Shown here: one piece after another, positions 36,150 to 48,100 of the stretch | Position numbering within the stretch: position 1 is the first letter of the stretch | Layout: every line of letters begins with the position of its first letter | Origin: Chaetoderma sp. LZ-2023a | Taxonomy: Eukaryota; Mollusca; Caudofoveata; Chaetodermatida; Chaetodermatidae | DNA: 64,000 nucleotides | Direction: 5' to 3' | NCBI GenBank assembly: GCA_034401795.1 | Contig: CM067363.1 | Span: forward strand, 25,725,688-25,789,687 | Program-made: the position numbers and the translations under genes | Notes under the pieces: model-generated | What the model was told of the DNA's origin: nothing | Databases searched by the model: none | Seen by the model: only the letters and a program-made list of their open reading frames with translations

Positions 36150-36470
36150 GCGGAATCTACCTTTTGCTATGCCCCACCAATCTTTAGCTAAGCTCTACCA
36201 CATTTCGCCCGTTTTGAGATCGATCGATCCCGAAACTCCCTGACTATCAATTTCCAGAAAACTATACAGGTAAGCTGTTGACTATTTTGAAGCTGTTTAT
36301 TAAATAGTTATGATACACAATTCATAAAATACCGCTTAGTTAAACATACATTTAGCATCCACGACGAACTTAACTACGTCATTCATGACGAAATTGATTA
36401 TGACGCCAGCATACCAGTTACGTAGTCATATACTGTCATATGATTGATGGATAAACTAGAATCCTCCATT
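36150..36470 (-). mobile_element. Foldback MITE, family A (copy 5, centre deleted)
   Basis: TTTGCTATGCCCCACCAATC...TTAGCTAAGCTC...GATCGATCGATCCC...ACTATACAGGTAAGCTGTTG runs directly to TTTATTAAATAGTTATG, skipping most of the palindrome. It then carries ATTGATTATGACGCCAGC and GTCATATGATTGATGG. Confidence 0.75.
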
Positions 36471-37050
36471 ATTGCGTCAAATCGCCTGTTTACGTACTGC
36501 ATCATTTACCAAGCGTATACATTGTCTTATAACACCTGGGCATGCCCTTCTTATTGCATTGAACCTTTGGGTTATTGTCCATATATACCTGCGTGCACAT
36601 AAGCACACATGTACAGGCTAAGGCTGTATGACCATTTTGAAATTAATTCCAGTGGAAAATATTGCCCAGACAGAAAAGTCTAGTTATATTTAATTTTCCT
36701 ATCTGGTTTCTCCCCTCGAAATGGTTACTGGGGAAATGTTGGGTTGCTAAAACCGTAAGCTCATTGAGAAGTGTCAACTACTCTATATTTTATCTCACTC
36801 CTACGAAGATGAATTGTTCTCATGGGAACGTTTGGTCTGTGTTGGGGGAACTGGCGCAATCAGTAAAGCGTGTCTACGATCATGTAATGGAGATCGACAG
36901 AAGACGTGCTCCAACTAGCTCTCCGTAGTATATCTCGTAAAACAATCGATACATCTGCTGACTCCTTGGAGATAGCAAACGATTTGCATTGTCTGCGTCG
37001 TAGACACCTTTATAATGGACGTGTCCAGTGTATCCACTCATCATATGGCG
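36471..37050. other. Unassigned intergenic DNA
   Basis: No gene is seen. The open frame at 36662-36928 has no recognised domain. Confidence 0.4.
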
Positions 37051-37054
37051 TTAT

Positions 37055-37453
37055 AATCACCTTTCCAGAGTACCCACCGATCATATGACGTCATAGTGAA
37101 CTGCGTGATGTGTACAATGACATCAAAATGAGTGACGTCATGAATGATGTCGATAAGTACGTCACGAACGCATATTTGAAGACGGTCTATGCGTTGTTGT
37201 ACAAATTGTTCGCTTTTACTATTTAATAAATACTCAGTTGAATATTTTGAAACTAATTTGACTGGGCGCTGATGCTGCCATAGGCAGCAACAGCACCCAG
37301 TCAAATTAGTTACAAAAAATTCAACAGCTTCCCTGTATAGTTTTCAGGAAATTGATAGCTAGGGCATTTGCCAATCGATCAATCCCAACACAAGGTGTGG
37401 TTGGAGCTTAGCTAGTGATGGGCGGGGCATGGCTAAAAATGGAAGGGTCCATT
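37055..37453 (+). mobile_element. Foldback MITE, family A (copy 6, near full length)
   Basis: It runs from AATCACCTTTCCAGAGTACC to AAGGGTCCATT, 399 bp. It contains several CRE-like words (ATGACGTCAT, GTGACGTCATG, TACGTCACG), the TTTAATAAATA block and a palindrome with near-complete arms (ATTTTGAAACTAATTTGACT / AGTCAAATTAGTTACAAAAA). Confidence 0.9.
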
Positions 37454-37980
37454 AACTACGTGGCCTGTGTGGTGGCGTCATATTCAATTCTGGCATGGAT
37501 GCCTCGATTTAGCCAGTGTTAGACGCTTACTATCCGATCATTTTTACGAAGTGTATATCATTTCGTTGACTGGTTGATGGCAAGCTTCTAGAAGTGATTC
37601 ATTTTGCATGCGGATTGGGGGGGGGGGGGGGGTTGTGTGTGTGATATATGCCGATCTTGTACATATACAACCACCAATGCAAGATAGACGACCACCAGAT
37701 AGCAATCTTGAAAATTGCGTTTGCTGTGATAGTAGTCTGTGCAGCTGTGATTTGGGAAATATAGCTATGCGTTCAATATTGGAATTTAGTTTCACATGTA
37801 AACCAGTCGCGAGGATTTATGACGGAAATATGCAAAGGGTATTCTAAGTGGCAATACCTCGACAATTACACGAGCAAACATAGACTTCGCCACGAATGTA
37901 AACGAGAACATCGTCCTAAATATGTTCCGTTACTATGGCAACATACTTACGTCTAAGTGCCCATGCGTATGTATGATTGC
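37454..37980. other. Unassigned DNA with a poly-G tract
   Basis: A G-run of about 15 nt lies at 37617-37632. No gene is seen. Confidence 0.45.
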
Positions 37981-37984
37981 TGTA

Positions 37985-38350
37985 TTCTGCAACTGTAGTA
38001 GTAGAAATATGTTACAGCTGCAATCAGTTCTTCATCGCTTTTGACCAATGTGTCTTGTCCTCAGCCAAAATGTTCAGCTTCCTCAGGCCCATTCTTGATT
38101 TCAGTGTACCAAGTCATACTTTCTTGAGGTCACCTCGGAGCACGCCTAATGGATTTATGCATTGGCGTCCACTCTGGGCTTTGTATTTGCTGGCTCCCAG
38201 TAGGGCGAATTCCAAAGCTCTCTATGCTGGTGTGTCTTTCGGCATCCTGAGGAATCCTTAGCACATGGCCAAACATCTAAAAGCGGCGAGTTTTACACAT
38301 CTTGTGTATAGTGTGTCGTTGGGAATTATCTTGTCTAGCAACTGGTGTCC
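37985..38350 (-). mobile_element. LINE 3'-end fragment (family L5, copy 2)
   Basis: On the minus strand, TGTTTGGCCATGTGCTAAGG translates as FGHVLRIPQDA..., then degenerate coding runs to GATTGCAGCTGTAAC and a short TAC/TAG tail. It matches 8915-9180 almost line for line. It is truncated and broken. Confidence 0.6.
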
Positions 38351-38544
38351 AGGGCGTAGCTGTTTGCTGTGGCAGGCGTCAAGCTTGTTTAGATGTGGCT
38401 TTAGAGTTGCCTAGCTGTTACAGTTATACAGCATCACGGATATACATGTTGCGTTGTATAAACGTACTTTTTGGCCACGGGTACATTCTTTACCGTGTCT
38501 AGAATATTCAATAGCAGACACGCATGTTTGTATTGAAGTTAAAG

Positions 38545-39170
38545 CAATGCTAATCTCATCTCAAATGCTGTATTGCATCGATAGAATATGATTTATAGAT
38601 TCCATATCCTTCATATCCTGTCAGATTCCCTGATCTGTATCGCAATTATCTGTTTTGTATTATCGAGTATATTGTTGAACAGTGGTCGACACCATTTTGG
38701 CTCCTCAAGCTATTGTGTGTGATGTCATGTAAGCTCCAATGCATCACATTCTTTATTATGTAATGCTCATCCCATTGACTATTTTGAAACTAATTTGACA
38801 TGAAGTTGTTGCTGCCTATGGCAGCAACAACTTCCGATCAACATGGTTTACAAATATTCAACAGTTTACCTGTAGGATTGCTTTTATACCACATTGCCAA
38901 ACTATAGCTGGAGCCTCTACGACTGAGCGTATATACCGAGGCAGACACCCTAGGGTGTTTCTGATTAGTTGAAAAGTAAATCATGACAGCCATCATAGGG
39001 TGTAGAAATGTACCAACATTTAACTACTAAATCTTGAATATCTTTCCTTAGCGGCGTGATACAAAGCTTAAAATTACCTGGATAGTTTATGGTCGGCGTG
39101 TTAGATCACCTGAACAGCTATCAAGAGAAGGGATTAGTTATCTTTAAGAAAAAGGAGGCTTAACTAGAAA
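38545..39170 (+). mobile_element. Foldback MITE, family B (copy 2, complete palindrome)
   Basis: TGCTAATCTCATCTCAAATG...CATATCCTGTCAG... leads to the palindrome TTTTGAAACTAATTTGACATGAAGTTGTTGCTGCC / GGCAGCAACAACTTCCGATCAACATGGTT, then CACATTGCCAAACTATAGC and GAAAAGTAAATCATGACAGC. It shows what copy 1 at 10867-11400 has lost. Confidence 0.75.
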
Positions 39171-39175
39171 TGAAG

Positions 39176-39537
39176 GATTCCAGTGTATCCATCAATCATA
39201 TGACGCCATAATCAACTCCATGACGTGTGGCAAGGCGTCATAATCAGTAACATCATCATTGACTTAGCTAAATTCGCCACGAACAATTAATTGATGACGG
39301 ACTAAGCGTTGTTATACGAATTGCATATCTTTACAATTTAATAAACATGCTTTTGAATATTTTGAAACCAACCTGACTGGATGCTGTTGCTGCCATATTC
39401 AACATCTTGGCTGAATACTTTTCTGGAAACTGATATTCAGACAGCAATTCATCTATTGATCGATCCCAACACTTCAAAGTGTGGGCGGAGCTTAGTTAAA
39501 GATGGGCGGGCCATGGCTAACAATGGATTCCTCCATT
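39176..39537 (+). mobile_element. Foldback MITE, family A (copy 7)
   Basis: It abuts the family B copy. It contains CAATCATATGACGCCATAATC, ATTTAATAAACATG, TTGAATATTTTGAAACCAAC and TGGATGCTGTTGCTGCC but has lost most of the right palindrome arm. It ends TGGGCGGAGCTTAGTTAAAG...GGATTCCTCCATT. Confidence 0.75.
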
Positions 39538-40284
39538 GGCGGGGTATAGATAAAATGGATCTCTGCATTTTGATGGAATGATGACGCATGCCATGCAATC
39601 AGATCGTGCGAATGTCATATCAAATGGAATTAATAGCGAGCGAATCAGTCAATATTTATATACACACATGCAGTTATAGTTAAATGCAATCAACTCATAG
39701 AGGCCGAGTTACATGGAGACGAAGAGCAACGCCATTGGACAATTCATTGGCAATAACACGTGCCACGGCTTATTGTAATTGTTTAATAATATAAAACACT
39801 ATACCAAATAAACTGTTGAATACAATGCCGTAAGCTATACTGTAGAGAATTGAGGACACATATTGCCCCCGTATTTGTGTGAATATGTAGAAGTTATCGA
39901 ATAATTAAAGCCAAATTATCCACTCATTAAGTAGGCGTGGGAATCGAGGGTAGTTGGGGGTTGAGTGGGTGTGTGGGGTGTGTGTGGGGGTTGGGTGGAT
40001 GTTACACGGGAGCAGTTGCACAGTCATGCACCGGTACACACCTTTCGATCTGTGGGGGGTGGGGGTGGGTGGGCAATATATGAGTTGTTCACCACCCGCA
40101 ACACTTTTTTAGGGGGTAAGACTGAAATTCCATATTTCCCACCTCCAAAATGAATACGATACTGGCATGTAAGTCCACACATTTTTTTTATGGGATCACC
40201 ACCCGGAGCCCCGAGTTCGGTTGGCTTTGCCCAACCCCTTGACACATTTCTAAGTCTATGTTTTTAATTTATCCCGCAACATTA
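39538..40284. other. Unassigned DNA with G-rich patches
   Basis: A GTGTGGGG-rich stretch lies at 39955-40065. No gene is seen. Confidence 0.45.
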
Positions 40285-40515
40285 ACGCTTTTATGACGAA
40301 GCAAGACAAAACCGGTATCTGTAGTGGTCTTGAGGAATGCCCATATGCAGGACAATTGAGGACTTTTTTAAATTTACCACATTTAAACTGACTCAGTAAT
40401 CGAGCCAGCCATTCCAGTGATCAATATTTTTAAAAATAATATTCAATCAGCCTGTAAATTGATATACAATAGGCAAATGTTTTGATTAGTTGACACACTT
40501 TTGTCATAAAAGGGT
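40285..40515. mobile_element. Foldback MITE, family C (copy 3)
   Basis: ACAAAACCGGTATCTGTAGTGGTCTTGAGGAATGCCCATATGCAGG...AATTTACCACATTTAAACTG...CAGTGATCAATATTTTTAAAAATA shows the same arms as 31680-31940, inverted and degraded. Confidence 0.6.
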
Positions 40516-40764
40516 TAAGCCTAGATATAACTCGTATAGGATAGGCATCTTCGAAGCCGCAATTACCACTTGATATTTCACCAACTTCAACTACCTGTTT
40601 TAGCAACGACTTCCAGACTATACCATGCTATTTTATCTAATAATGCCCGTTTTGTTTTCTGATTATTATGCTAACAATTTGATGGGCATTTGTTGCTGTT
40701 ACTGGCAGATAGAATTCTCAATGAACTTGTTATAAAAGTTTTGGCCTAGCACGTTTCCTACGCT

Positions 40765-41105
40765 AATGAATGAATCCAGTTTAAGCTATGCCACGCTAAT
40801 CTCTAGCTAAGCTCCACTCACGCTTCGCCAGTGTTGGGATCGATCCCTGAACTCCCTGACTTTCAATTCCCAGAGAATTATACAGGCAAACTGTTAACTA
40901 GTTTGAAACTAATTCGCCCAGTCAAAATAATTTCAAATTATTCTTTTTTCTTGGTTATTAAATAGTTCCGCCATACGATTCGTACCCTTGTTGAACTATT
41001 AAGCATTTGTGGCGTATTAAATAGCGTTATTCATGGCACAATTGATTATGACGTCAGCCTACATATGTCGTAGTTGGTTATGCCGTCATATGCTTGAGTG
41101 TTTAA
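40765..41105 (-). mobile_element. Foldback MITE, family A (copy 8)
   Basis: ATGAATCCAGTTTAAGCTATGCC...CTAGCTAAGCTCCACTC...GGGATCGATCC...TATACAGGCAAACTGTTAAC...TTATTAAATAG...ATTATGACGTCAGCC. The middle of the palindrome is deleted. Confidence 0.75.
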
Positions 41106-42350
41106 TGAGTATATTTATGCCCGTAGGCCCATGTGGCTAACAACTCCAGATTAATCAGACATTCCGATAATTATAATGCAAAGTTATCCACCGAAAAGGT
41201 CGAATTACTAAAATATAAGTTCGTTATCTTTTAAGACTATACGTGCAGCTGACTGTATGCATCAGCCAGTCAGTGAATACCCAGCCACGCGTAATTACGA
41301 TTTAATAAATTCACGTCACCGGCGGTCACGACAACTAGCCCCGAAATATGAGGGGCTCCGCATGAACGATCAAGCCAATCTATCCAAATCTATGTGTACC
41401 ATTTCCGTTGCGTCATAACTTATCAAAGTAATATGTAAGATGGTCAGCGATTGGCTGTAGATATCATGATAGGCACATGACCAGCCGTGTCCTAAAGAAA
41501 AGAATAATAATGCATTATGACTGGCCAAATATGTCACCTGATTTAGACAAGGAGAATTCACAGTCGACAAAGGATGTCTAAAATGAACTAAATTGGCAAA
41601 ACCCATTGAGGTTCGGAGGAAAGATGGTAGGTATTTGTTTACCTCTAGTATCTTTCCTAGTCAAAGTGCGCATATACAATATGGCGTTACAGTTACAGGG
41701 TTCCCACATATATTTAATATTGAATTTATGGTCTTTTCCAGGAAATTTAAGATCACCAAAATGAATTGTCAAGGATTTTTAAAATGTTATCGGTAAATCA
41801 TAGACGCAGAAGCTGCACACTGAGAAATGTGAGGGTCTTTGAAGGACGTTTACAATTCTGACTAAATTCAAGAACCATGAAGGACTTGAAAATGTACTAA
41901 TTGTGTGCAAGGTGTTTCGAGGTTTTGAGAATCCTGACTTAGGGGAGACAATTATCGACTTTTATGCTTATTGAGAACGAACAATATAAAATAGAAGTAG
42001 ATACTAATGCATTCTCCTCTCTTGGGCGAAATTCTAGGTTTGGTTTAAACTCTATAGTTTAAGATAAAAATGCTCCATAGGCTATAGGATATGCGGCTAG
42101 ATGTATTGCCTAATTACTATGAGTCTCTAAACTGTCATTGATTATCGCTTTATTTAAGTGTAAATTAAGATGTATTAAATTCATTAACACTTGTTAGAGG
42201 TTCGCACTATTTCTTAGTAGCAGTACATCTAGAATCTGTGAGCAAGGCGCAGTTCTCTTTGCAGAATCTGATATATTCCGTTCAACGTCACCTTGACTCC
42301 AAGACACAGGTCAGCATTATGTTTCTTAAACAAGTATACACACATGCAGG
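41106..42350. other. Unassigned intergenic DNA
   Basis: No gene, RNA or clear repeat is recognised. Open frames are under 80 codons. Confidence 0.45.
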
Positions 42351-42354
42351 CGAA

Positions 42355-42485
<131 letters not shown>

Positions 42486-42649
42486 CTATATACATGCATG
42501 CGTGATTGCAAGGCTATTACAATATTCTCACGAAACCTTGTGGTGAAACTACATAATAGAGATGGACCCATCAGTTTTAGAGCATGGCTGAAGCAGAACA
42601 ATTCATTGATCACCCAGACAAATAGAGTGAACTTGGAATTGAGGGAACA

Positions 42650-43022
<373 letters not shown>

Positions 43023-43349
43023 CTCGATTTGAAACTTTGAAACCAATAATCACAGAATGTGGATGTCAACGTTGTATGCGTGATGAACTATATTGGCACA
43101 TTAAACATGAATTTCCGGAACCTACACTTCAACCTAGCTATATAGATTACCTGTCGATGACTTTTCATTTCAAAATACTGCAGATACTGTTGATTAACTT
43201 GACACTTCATCAGAGGCATATAAATGACACAATTTGATGATAGTCTATATGCCACATTCGTATTGTGAATATGTCATTTCGTGTGTGACGTCAGCTAACA
43301 CGTGACAGGTAATTATGACATAAGTCGTTTGAGTGACAGATCATATCCC

Positions 43350-43640
43350 TCTATTAACCCTTTAGTGACTAAATTTCAGCAATTAAATGAAACTAGTTGC
43401 TTCTGTAATGCCCAGTTGTAGGCCAAGAGAATACAACTTTTGGAAATTCACATTGACCTGACAGTAATTTCCGTTGAACAGTTTCAAAAATAGTGTTATC
43501 TTGGCCTGCAAACGTATATTCCGCATGACCACTCTTGAGGCCGGTATTGGCCGCATAGGTTATGAACGCGATAAACAGACATATGGTATGCGCATGGCAG
43601 AGGGGCATAACCCTACTGCACGTCACCAGCCAATAAATTC
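43350..43640. mobile_element. Foldback MITE, family C (copy 4)
   Basis: TTAACCCTTTAGTGACTAAATTTCAG...TGTAATGCCCAGTTGTAGGCC...AGTTTCAAAAATAGTGTTATCTTGGCCTGC...CTCTTGAGGCCGGTATTGGCCGC. It has the same arms as copy 2. Confidence 0.6.
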
Positions 43641-43824
43641 AATGGATACAAACTATGGATCTGCTTAATATTTTTAAAACAATTTGACTGAAACCTTCAT
43701 ACAAATTGTTTTCAAAGTATCATTACATATTCAGAGTTAATCCCCATAGAAAATGTAGGCAGGCAATTAAATCGATGTCAGTTACAGGAAGGCGTTTAAT
43801 TATGTATGCATCAATGTTACTTAA

Positions 43825-44165
43825 TCAATTGACCTTACCTGTTTTAGCTATAACCCGGCCATCTCTAGCTAAGCTCCACCCACACCTCGCTCGTGTTGCG
43901 ATCGATCGATCTCTGAACATCCTGACTATCAATTCAAAAAAATACACAGATAAGCTGTTGAACATTTTGAAACTAATTTGACTGGGTGCTGTTGCTGCCT
44001 ATGGCGCCTACAGCGCCCAGTTAAATTAGTTTCAAAATAGTCTACAGCATGTTTATTAAATAGCAAAGAATTACAAAGACATACAATTCATACGTGTCCG
44101 AATATTTGAGTTTGATAACGTGATCATACAAGCACTGAGCTGATTATGACGTCATGCGAGGGCAG
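43825..44165 (-). mobile_element. Foldback MITE, family A (copy 9), in the 3' flank of the transporter gene
   Basis: TTGACCTTACCTGTTTTAGC...CTAGCTAAGCTCCACCCACAC...GATCGATCGATC...palindrome GACTGGGTGCTGTTGCTGCC/CAGCGCCCAGTTAAATTAG...TTATTAAATAG...ATTATGACGTCATGC. It ends about 15 bp from the transporter stop codon, so it probably forms part of that gene's 3' UTR. Confidence 0.85.
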
Positions 44166-44179
44166 ATGATGGATGTGAA

Positions 44180-45184
44180 TTACACATATGTATTTTGGTT
44201 CCGCAACAGGCTCTCATCGACACTTATTTCATGACGCTTGGAAGCTGAAACCTGTCCATACTTAACCTTAGTTAGAATAGATATAATACCGAAAAACAAG
44301 AAAACAAATATGCATTCGCCAGTAAGCACCCAAACAAACCACATGGGCGTGTGGTTTTCGAAAAGATACCCTATAACAAGTGGGTTGATTATAGTTCCAA
44401 TTCCCCCGAACACAAGTAACAAGGAGGCAATACGTCCATCGACTGGCATGATCTGCATCTCTACCCAAGCAAAGCGTGCTCCAAACCTACCAATACAGAA
44501 GCTGCCCACAAAAATGCTGGCATGTGAGCCAAAAAGCACAGCAACATATAAGTTATTAATACAAATATAAGGTCCAATAGAATCATTTTCCAAGGAGAGA
44601 TAACGTTTGCAATCATTATAGACAAAAGACGTGAGACTGCGAATGAACCCCAGTAAACAGACATCAAGTTTGCTCCATCGGATTTCGACATATCTGCATA
44701 TTCCACAACAAATGATGCCATAAATATAACAAATGTATCTTCTACATACAGAAACACAATGACAACAACACCAAGTGCACGATCTTGCTAAAGAGGGTAA
44801 GTTTTGCTTGTCCTCCCTCGTCGTGTTCTTCTTCCTGGTCTCTGTTCCATTTGCCATGTCTTTTATTTAAAACATACATATATATAAAGGGAAACGATGC
44901 AGCTAGAGTTATAAGGCCACATATTAGAAATTCAAGATAAACCATGGTTTCTGGCTGCTGGTTTAAATGAACGTTCACCCTGTCAAGTTGAAGAGTTCCT
45001 GTATCGTTAATCGAATTGTTGATGAAGATGGAACTATTTGTCACGTCTGTGTTAGCCTTATCCATAAGGAATGGCTCAGTGACAAGTGGCCCCACCAGAC
45101 CGCCAATTGCAAACAGGAAATATATTTCCTGCATATATGGACCAACTTCCTTTCCCCATATCAGCATACATAGAGCGTTAACGG
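44180..45184 (-). pseudogene. NaGLT1/MFSD4-like sugar transporter, exon with TM4 to TM12 (two apparent frame changes)
   Basis: This is the second exon of a major-facilitator transporter. It begins at a good acceptor (CTTCTTTATTGCAG before 45184) and reads AVNALCMLIWGKEVGPYMQ, FAIGGLVGPLVTEPFL (diagnostic of the NaGLT1/MFSD4 family), glycosylation sites in a loop, an acidic cytoplasmic loop (RDQEEEHDEGG), then FVIFMASFVVEYAD, VYWGSFAVSRLLSI, WVEMQIMPVDGR and FGGIGTIINPLVIGYLFE, ending NQNTYV at 44180. The frame changes at about 44745-44775 (near a GTTGTTGT run) and at about 44466-44490. Each equals one lost or two gained bases. Similarity on both sides is strong, so the gene is either recently inactivated or carries sequencing errors. 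Confidence 0.75.
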
Positions 45185-45307
45185 CTGCAATAAAGAAGTT
45201 AAAACTCAAATATCTTTAAACTAAGGAGCATTAAAATAATCATGCAGCTGGGCTGTTGATTTACTGGAATAGAAAACAAACAGCTGCAACCAGAATCGCG
45301 TGTGAAA

Positions 45308-45319
45308 TTATTATTATTA

Positions 45320-45376
<57 letters not shown>

Positions 45377-45377
45377 T
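45308..45377. repeat. (ATT)n microsatellite in the intron
   Basis: About 22 ATT units are visible. Confidence 0.9.
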
Positions 45378-45479
45378 CGAATGTGTGTGTCTTTTCTCTG
45401 GAAACATGGAAATGTTTCCTACTGGTCCACCTCTGGATTCGTCCCTATTATTACTATTCATGATTCAAAGATGGTCTGT

Positions 45480-45696
45480 CTGCCTGTGTGTTTGTGTGTC
45501 TGTCTGTCTGTCTGTCCGTCCGTCCGTCCGTCCGCCCGTCCGTCCGTCCGTCCGTCCGTCCGTCCATCCGTACGTCCGTCCGTGCGTCCGTCCGTGCGTC
45601 CGTCCGTCTGTCCGTTCATCCTTCCGCCCGTCCGACCGTCCATCCGGCCGTTCGTCTGCCAGTCCATTCATGCGTCCCTCCGTCCGCCCGTATGCA

Positions 45697-45788
<92 letters not shown>

Positions 45789-45945
45789 CGTCCGTCCGTC
45801 CGTCCGTCCGTCCGTCCGTCCGTCCGCCCGCCCGCCCGCCCGCCCGCCCGCCCGCCCGCCCGCCCGCCCGCCCGCCCGCCCGCCAGTCCGTCCGTCCGTC
45901 CGTCCGTCCGTCCGTCCGTCTGTCTGTCTGTCTGTATGTCTGTCT
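45480..45945. repeat. Structured (TGTC)/(CGTC)/(CGCC) tetranucleotide array
   Basis: Successive homogeneous blocks are visible: TGTC then CGTC with variants (45494-45690), TGTC (about 45696-45782), CGTC (45783-45826), CGCC (45827-45882), CGTC (45887-45918) and TGTC (45919-45945). The order is mirror-symmetric about the CGCC core. Pro/Ser/Val/Arg-rich frames through it are artefacts. Confidence 0.95.
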
Positions 45946-46529
45946 GGATATGTTGAATGTTTGTAGCATAATTCGACTGAAAGTTATTGGTTCCTAAGGC
46001 ACCGAGAGGTGTGAGTCAAGTTGTTTTCAAAATGGTCAGGAGCTCCAGATTTATTGTCCATCGAAATTATTATCTGGTGTCTTGCAGCCGCGTCAAACGG
46101 CCAATGGGTTAATTATCTCAACTTTCCAAATTGGTCTAATTAACCAACTCTGACTTGTTCATTTAGCCGGAGATGCTATTCTGGTGGGTAAACTCAATGT
46201 GAACAAGCCCGTTTCAAACCCAACGCCACTATTTAACATTAGAGGCATCCGAATCGTTAATCTTACCTCATAATCAATTACGCCACATGTTAGCCGACGT
46301 CACAATCAATAAGGCATCGTCCCTCATCGGCCATCGAAAGGTATGCCACGAAAGCATACGTATTTGATGAATTTACTATGATATCAACATTCTGTTCAAC
46401 ATCATACCTAAATTGGTCGACAGCTATGACGTCATTAGTATATAAATGAGCCCACGCCGTCAGCACCTTCAAAGCTCATTACACCTGTCAATCATAGGCG
46501 CAGATAAATGCGAATGTGGCGAAGGGATT

Positions 46530-46740
46530 GGCGGCAGTTCTGATTGATTGAGAGGGTTATGACGTCATCTCATTTGCATAATAGGCCATGGCCACATACA
46601 TATATATCATCAGGGGACCATGGTCGTTTAAGACCCAAAAATAGGCTACGGCCCCTGACCATATATGGTATTTTGGGTGTGGTCTAATAGGCAAATGCGA
46701 TGACGTCATACACCTCGCTGCCAATCAGAACAGGCGCCAT
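46530..46740. mobile_element. Foldback MITE (family E) with paired TGACGTCA and octamer motifs
   Basis: GTTCTGATTGATTGAGAGGG + TTATGACGTCATCTCATTTGC pairs with the inverted GCAAATGCGATGACGTCATA + CACCTCGCTGCCAATCAGAA. Each arm has one TGACGTCA (46560-46567, 46701-46708) and one ATTTGC(AT) octamer-like word. Inner arms (CATCAGGGGACC / GGCCCCTGACC) also pair. It lies in the transporter intron. Confidence 0.7.
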
Positions 46741-47097
46741 AACATATCTACTAGCATAGCCCAAACACGCGTCCATCACACAATGCTGCAAGACAAAACA
46801 TCTTACTTTGTAGGCGGTGCACTTTGTGACTCTCTGTGCACATACAAGACTAACTGCCTAGACAATTACAGTAATTACGGTCCAAAGCTGCTACCACATA
46901 ATTCCATTGCGTATCAGAAACACACATCGTGAAAGCCTCACTGGCAAAGTTAGACTTTTTGTCTCGCGGCGTTGCTGTGATAGAAGCGTTTGCGGGGTAT
47001 AATAGTAGAAAGGTGATGGGCGGGTGTTCTGATTGGTTGGCGCTTTCGCCGGTTGTGGGTTTGAATATCTTTCAAATCTATATATGGTTACCATCAC

Positions 47098-47431
47098 CTG
47101 TATCGATTGATCTGGCACTAAATGCACAAATGCCATACGTTATAGCCATTCCAGCTGTTACTTTATTCCATGGCATAAAGATGAAGAATCCACCCATAGT
47201 GAATGTAGCTACGAACATTAATATATCCTGATTTACTTTTTCGATCAGGAATCCACAGACAAGGCATCCAGTAAGATAGCCGATAGAAGAACTAGTGAAG
47301 AAAACTGAACCTTGTTCAATGTTTATCTGGACGATGTACAGGAGATCTAGGAATGCTGGGCCAAAGATGGAAAATTGCAAACCCTGGAAAACAAAAAAAA
47401 GCCCAATGTACGAATATATTTTCCTGTCCAC
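47098..47431 (-). CDS. NaGLT1/MFSD4-like sugar transporter, first recognised exon (TM1 to TM3)
   Basis: The frame encodes about 111 residues: IGLFFVFQGLQFSIFGPAFLDLLY (TM1 with the family's GPxxLDL), QGSVFFTSSSIGYLTGCLVCGFLIEK (TM2 and the following loop), FVATFTMGGFFIFMPW (TM3) and AFSARSIDT running into the donor at 47098. The family moves sugars or related solutes across the plasma membrane, in NaGLT1 coupled to sodium. The substrate here is unknown. The start at 47431 fits in-frame TM1 coding, but a pyrimidine-rich acceptor-like TTTTTTTTGTTTTCCAG ends at 47384. An alternative is that the exon begins at 47383 and an upstream exon lies elsewhere. Combined with the second exon the product would be about 445 residues, close to family length. 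Confidence 0.75.
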
Positions 47432-47789
47432 CCATTGTGTATATCGCAGTCACCGATTGCACATAATACGATTTGTCACAAAACTAGTCAGGTTACAATA
47501 ATGTGTTGCATAGCAAATTCTACAGACACAGTTTAATGCAGGTGGTGCTATTTACGTATCACATTGACAGAAATATGTATCCCAATGCCCCAATATTCAT
47601 CAGTTTCTGGCTCAGGTATACATGTACGGGCAAGTGTTGAAATGAGCCGCCTATCATGTGAAACCAAAAATGGTTGTTCATTTGGTCATTCGATTGGTGT
47701 TATAGGCTGCTTACACCAACCTGTTTTTGAGCCATGAGTTTATCTTTGAAGTGCTTCCCGAAGGTTTGCGTGATTTCTCGCTGGTTCGC

Positions 47790-48100
47790 AAAGATGGTTG
47801 ATTTAAAACCATCACCTCACCCGCGTTGGGATTACTTGATCCCTGAACTCCCTGACTACCAATTTCCCCAAAAAAATATACAGGTAACCCTTGTAGAATA
47901 TTTTGACACTAATTTGACTGGGTGTTTTCGCTACCTATAAATAGTAAAGCCACGCAATTCGTACAAGACCGGTTAGTCCATCACAAATTATGCGTTCACA
48001 ACGTGCCTATCCACGTCATACATGACGTCATTGATTATGACGTTATCATACACGTTACGTAGGTAATTATGCCGACATATGACGAGTAGATACACTGAAA
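47790..48100 (-). mobile_element. Foldback MITE, family A (copy 10)
   Basis: TCACCTCACCCGCGTTGGGA...CCTGAACTCCCTGACTACC...ATATACAGGTAAC...GACACTAATTTGACTGGGTG, with the right palindrome arm missing, then CACGTCATACATGACGTCAT and ATTATGACGTTATC. Confidence 0.7.

Larger units (their letters stand above)
45185..47097 (-). other. Intron of the transporter gene
   Basis: The donor is CAG|GTGATG (exon ends at 47098) and the acceptor TTTATTGCAG|CC (exon starts at 45184). Joining gives an in-phase R-S-I-D-T-A-V-N-A-L, matching the family's conserved SIDTG.N.L segment. The 1913-bp intron holds an (ATT)n tract, a 465-bp tetranucleotide array and a foldback element. Confidence 0.8.

Noticed and set aside
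45256-45997. Pro/Ser/Val/Arg-rich frames up to 236 codons and Thr/Asp/Gly/Arg-rich frames on the other strand
   Set aside because: They come from the tetranucleotide array within the transporter intron.
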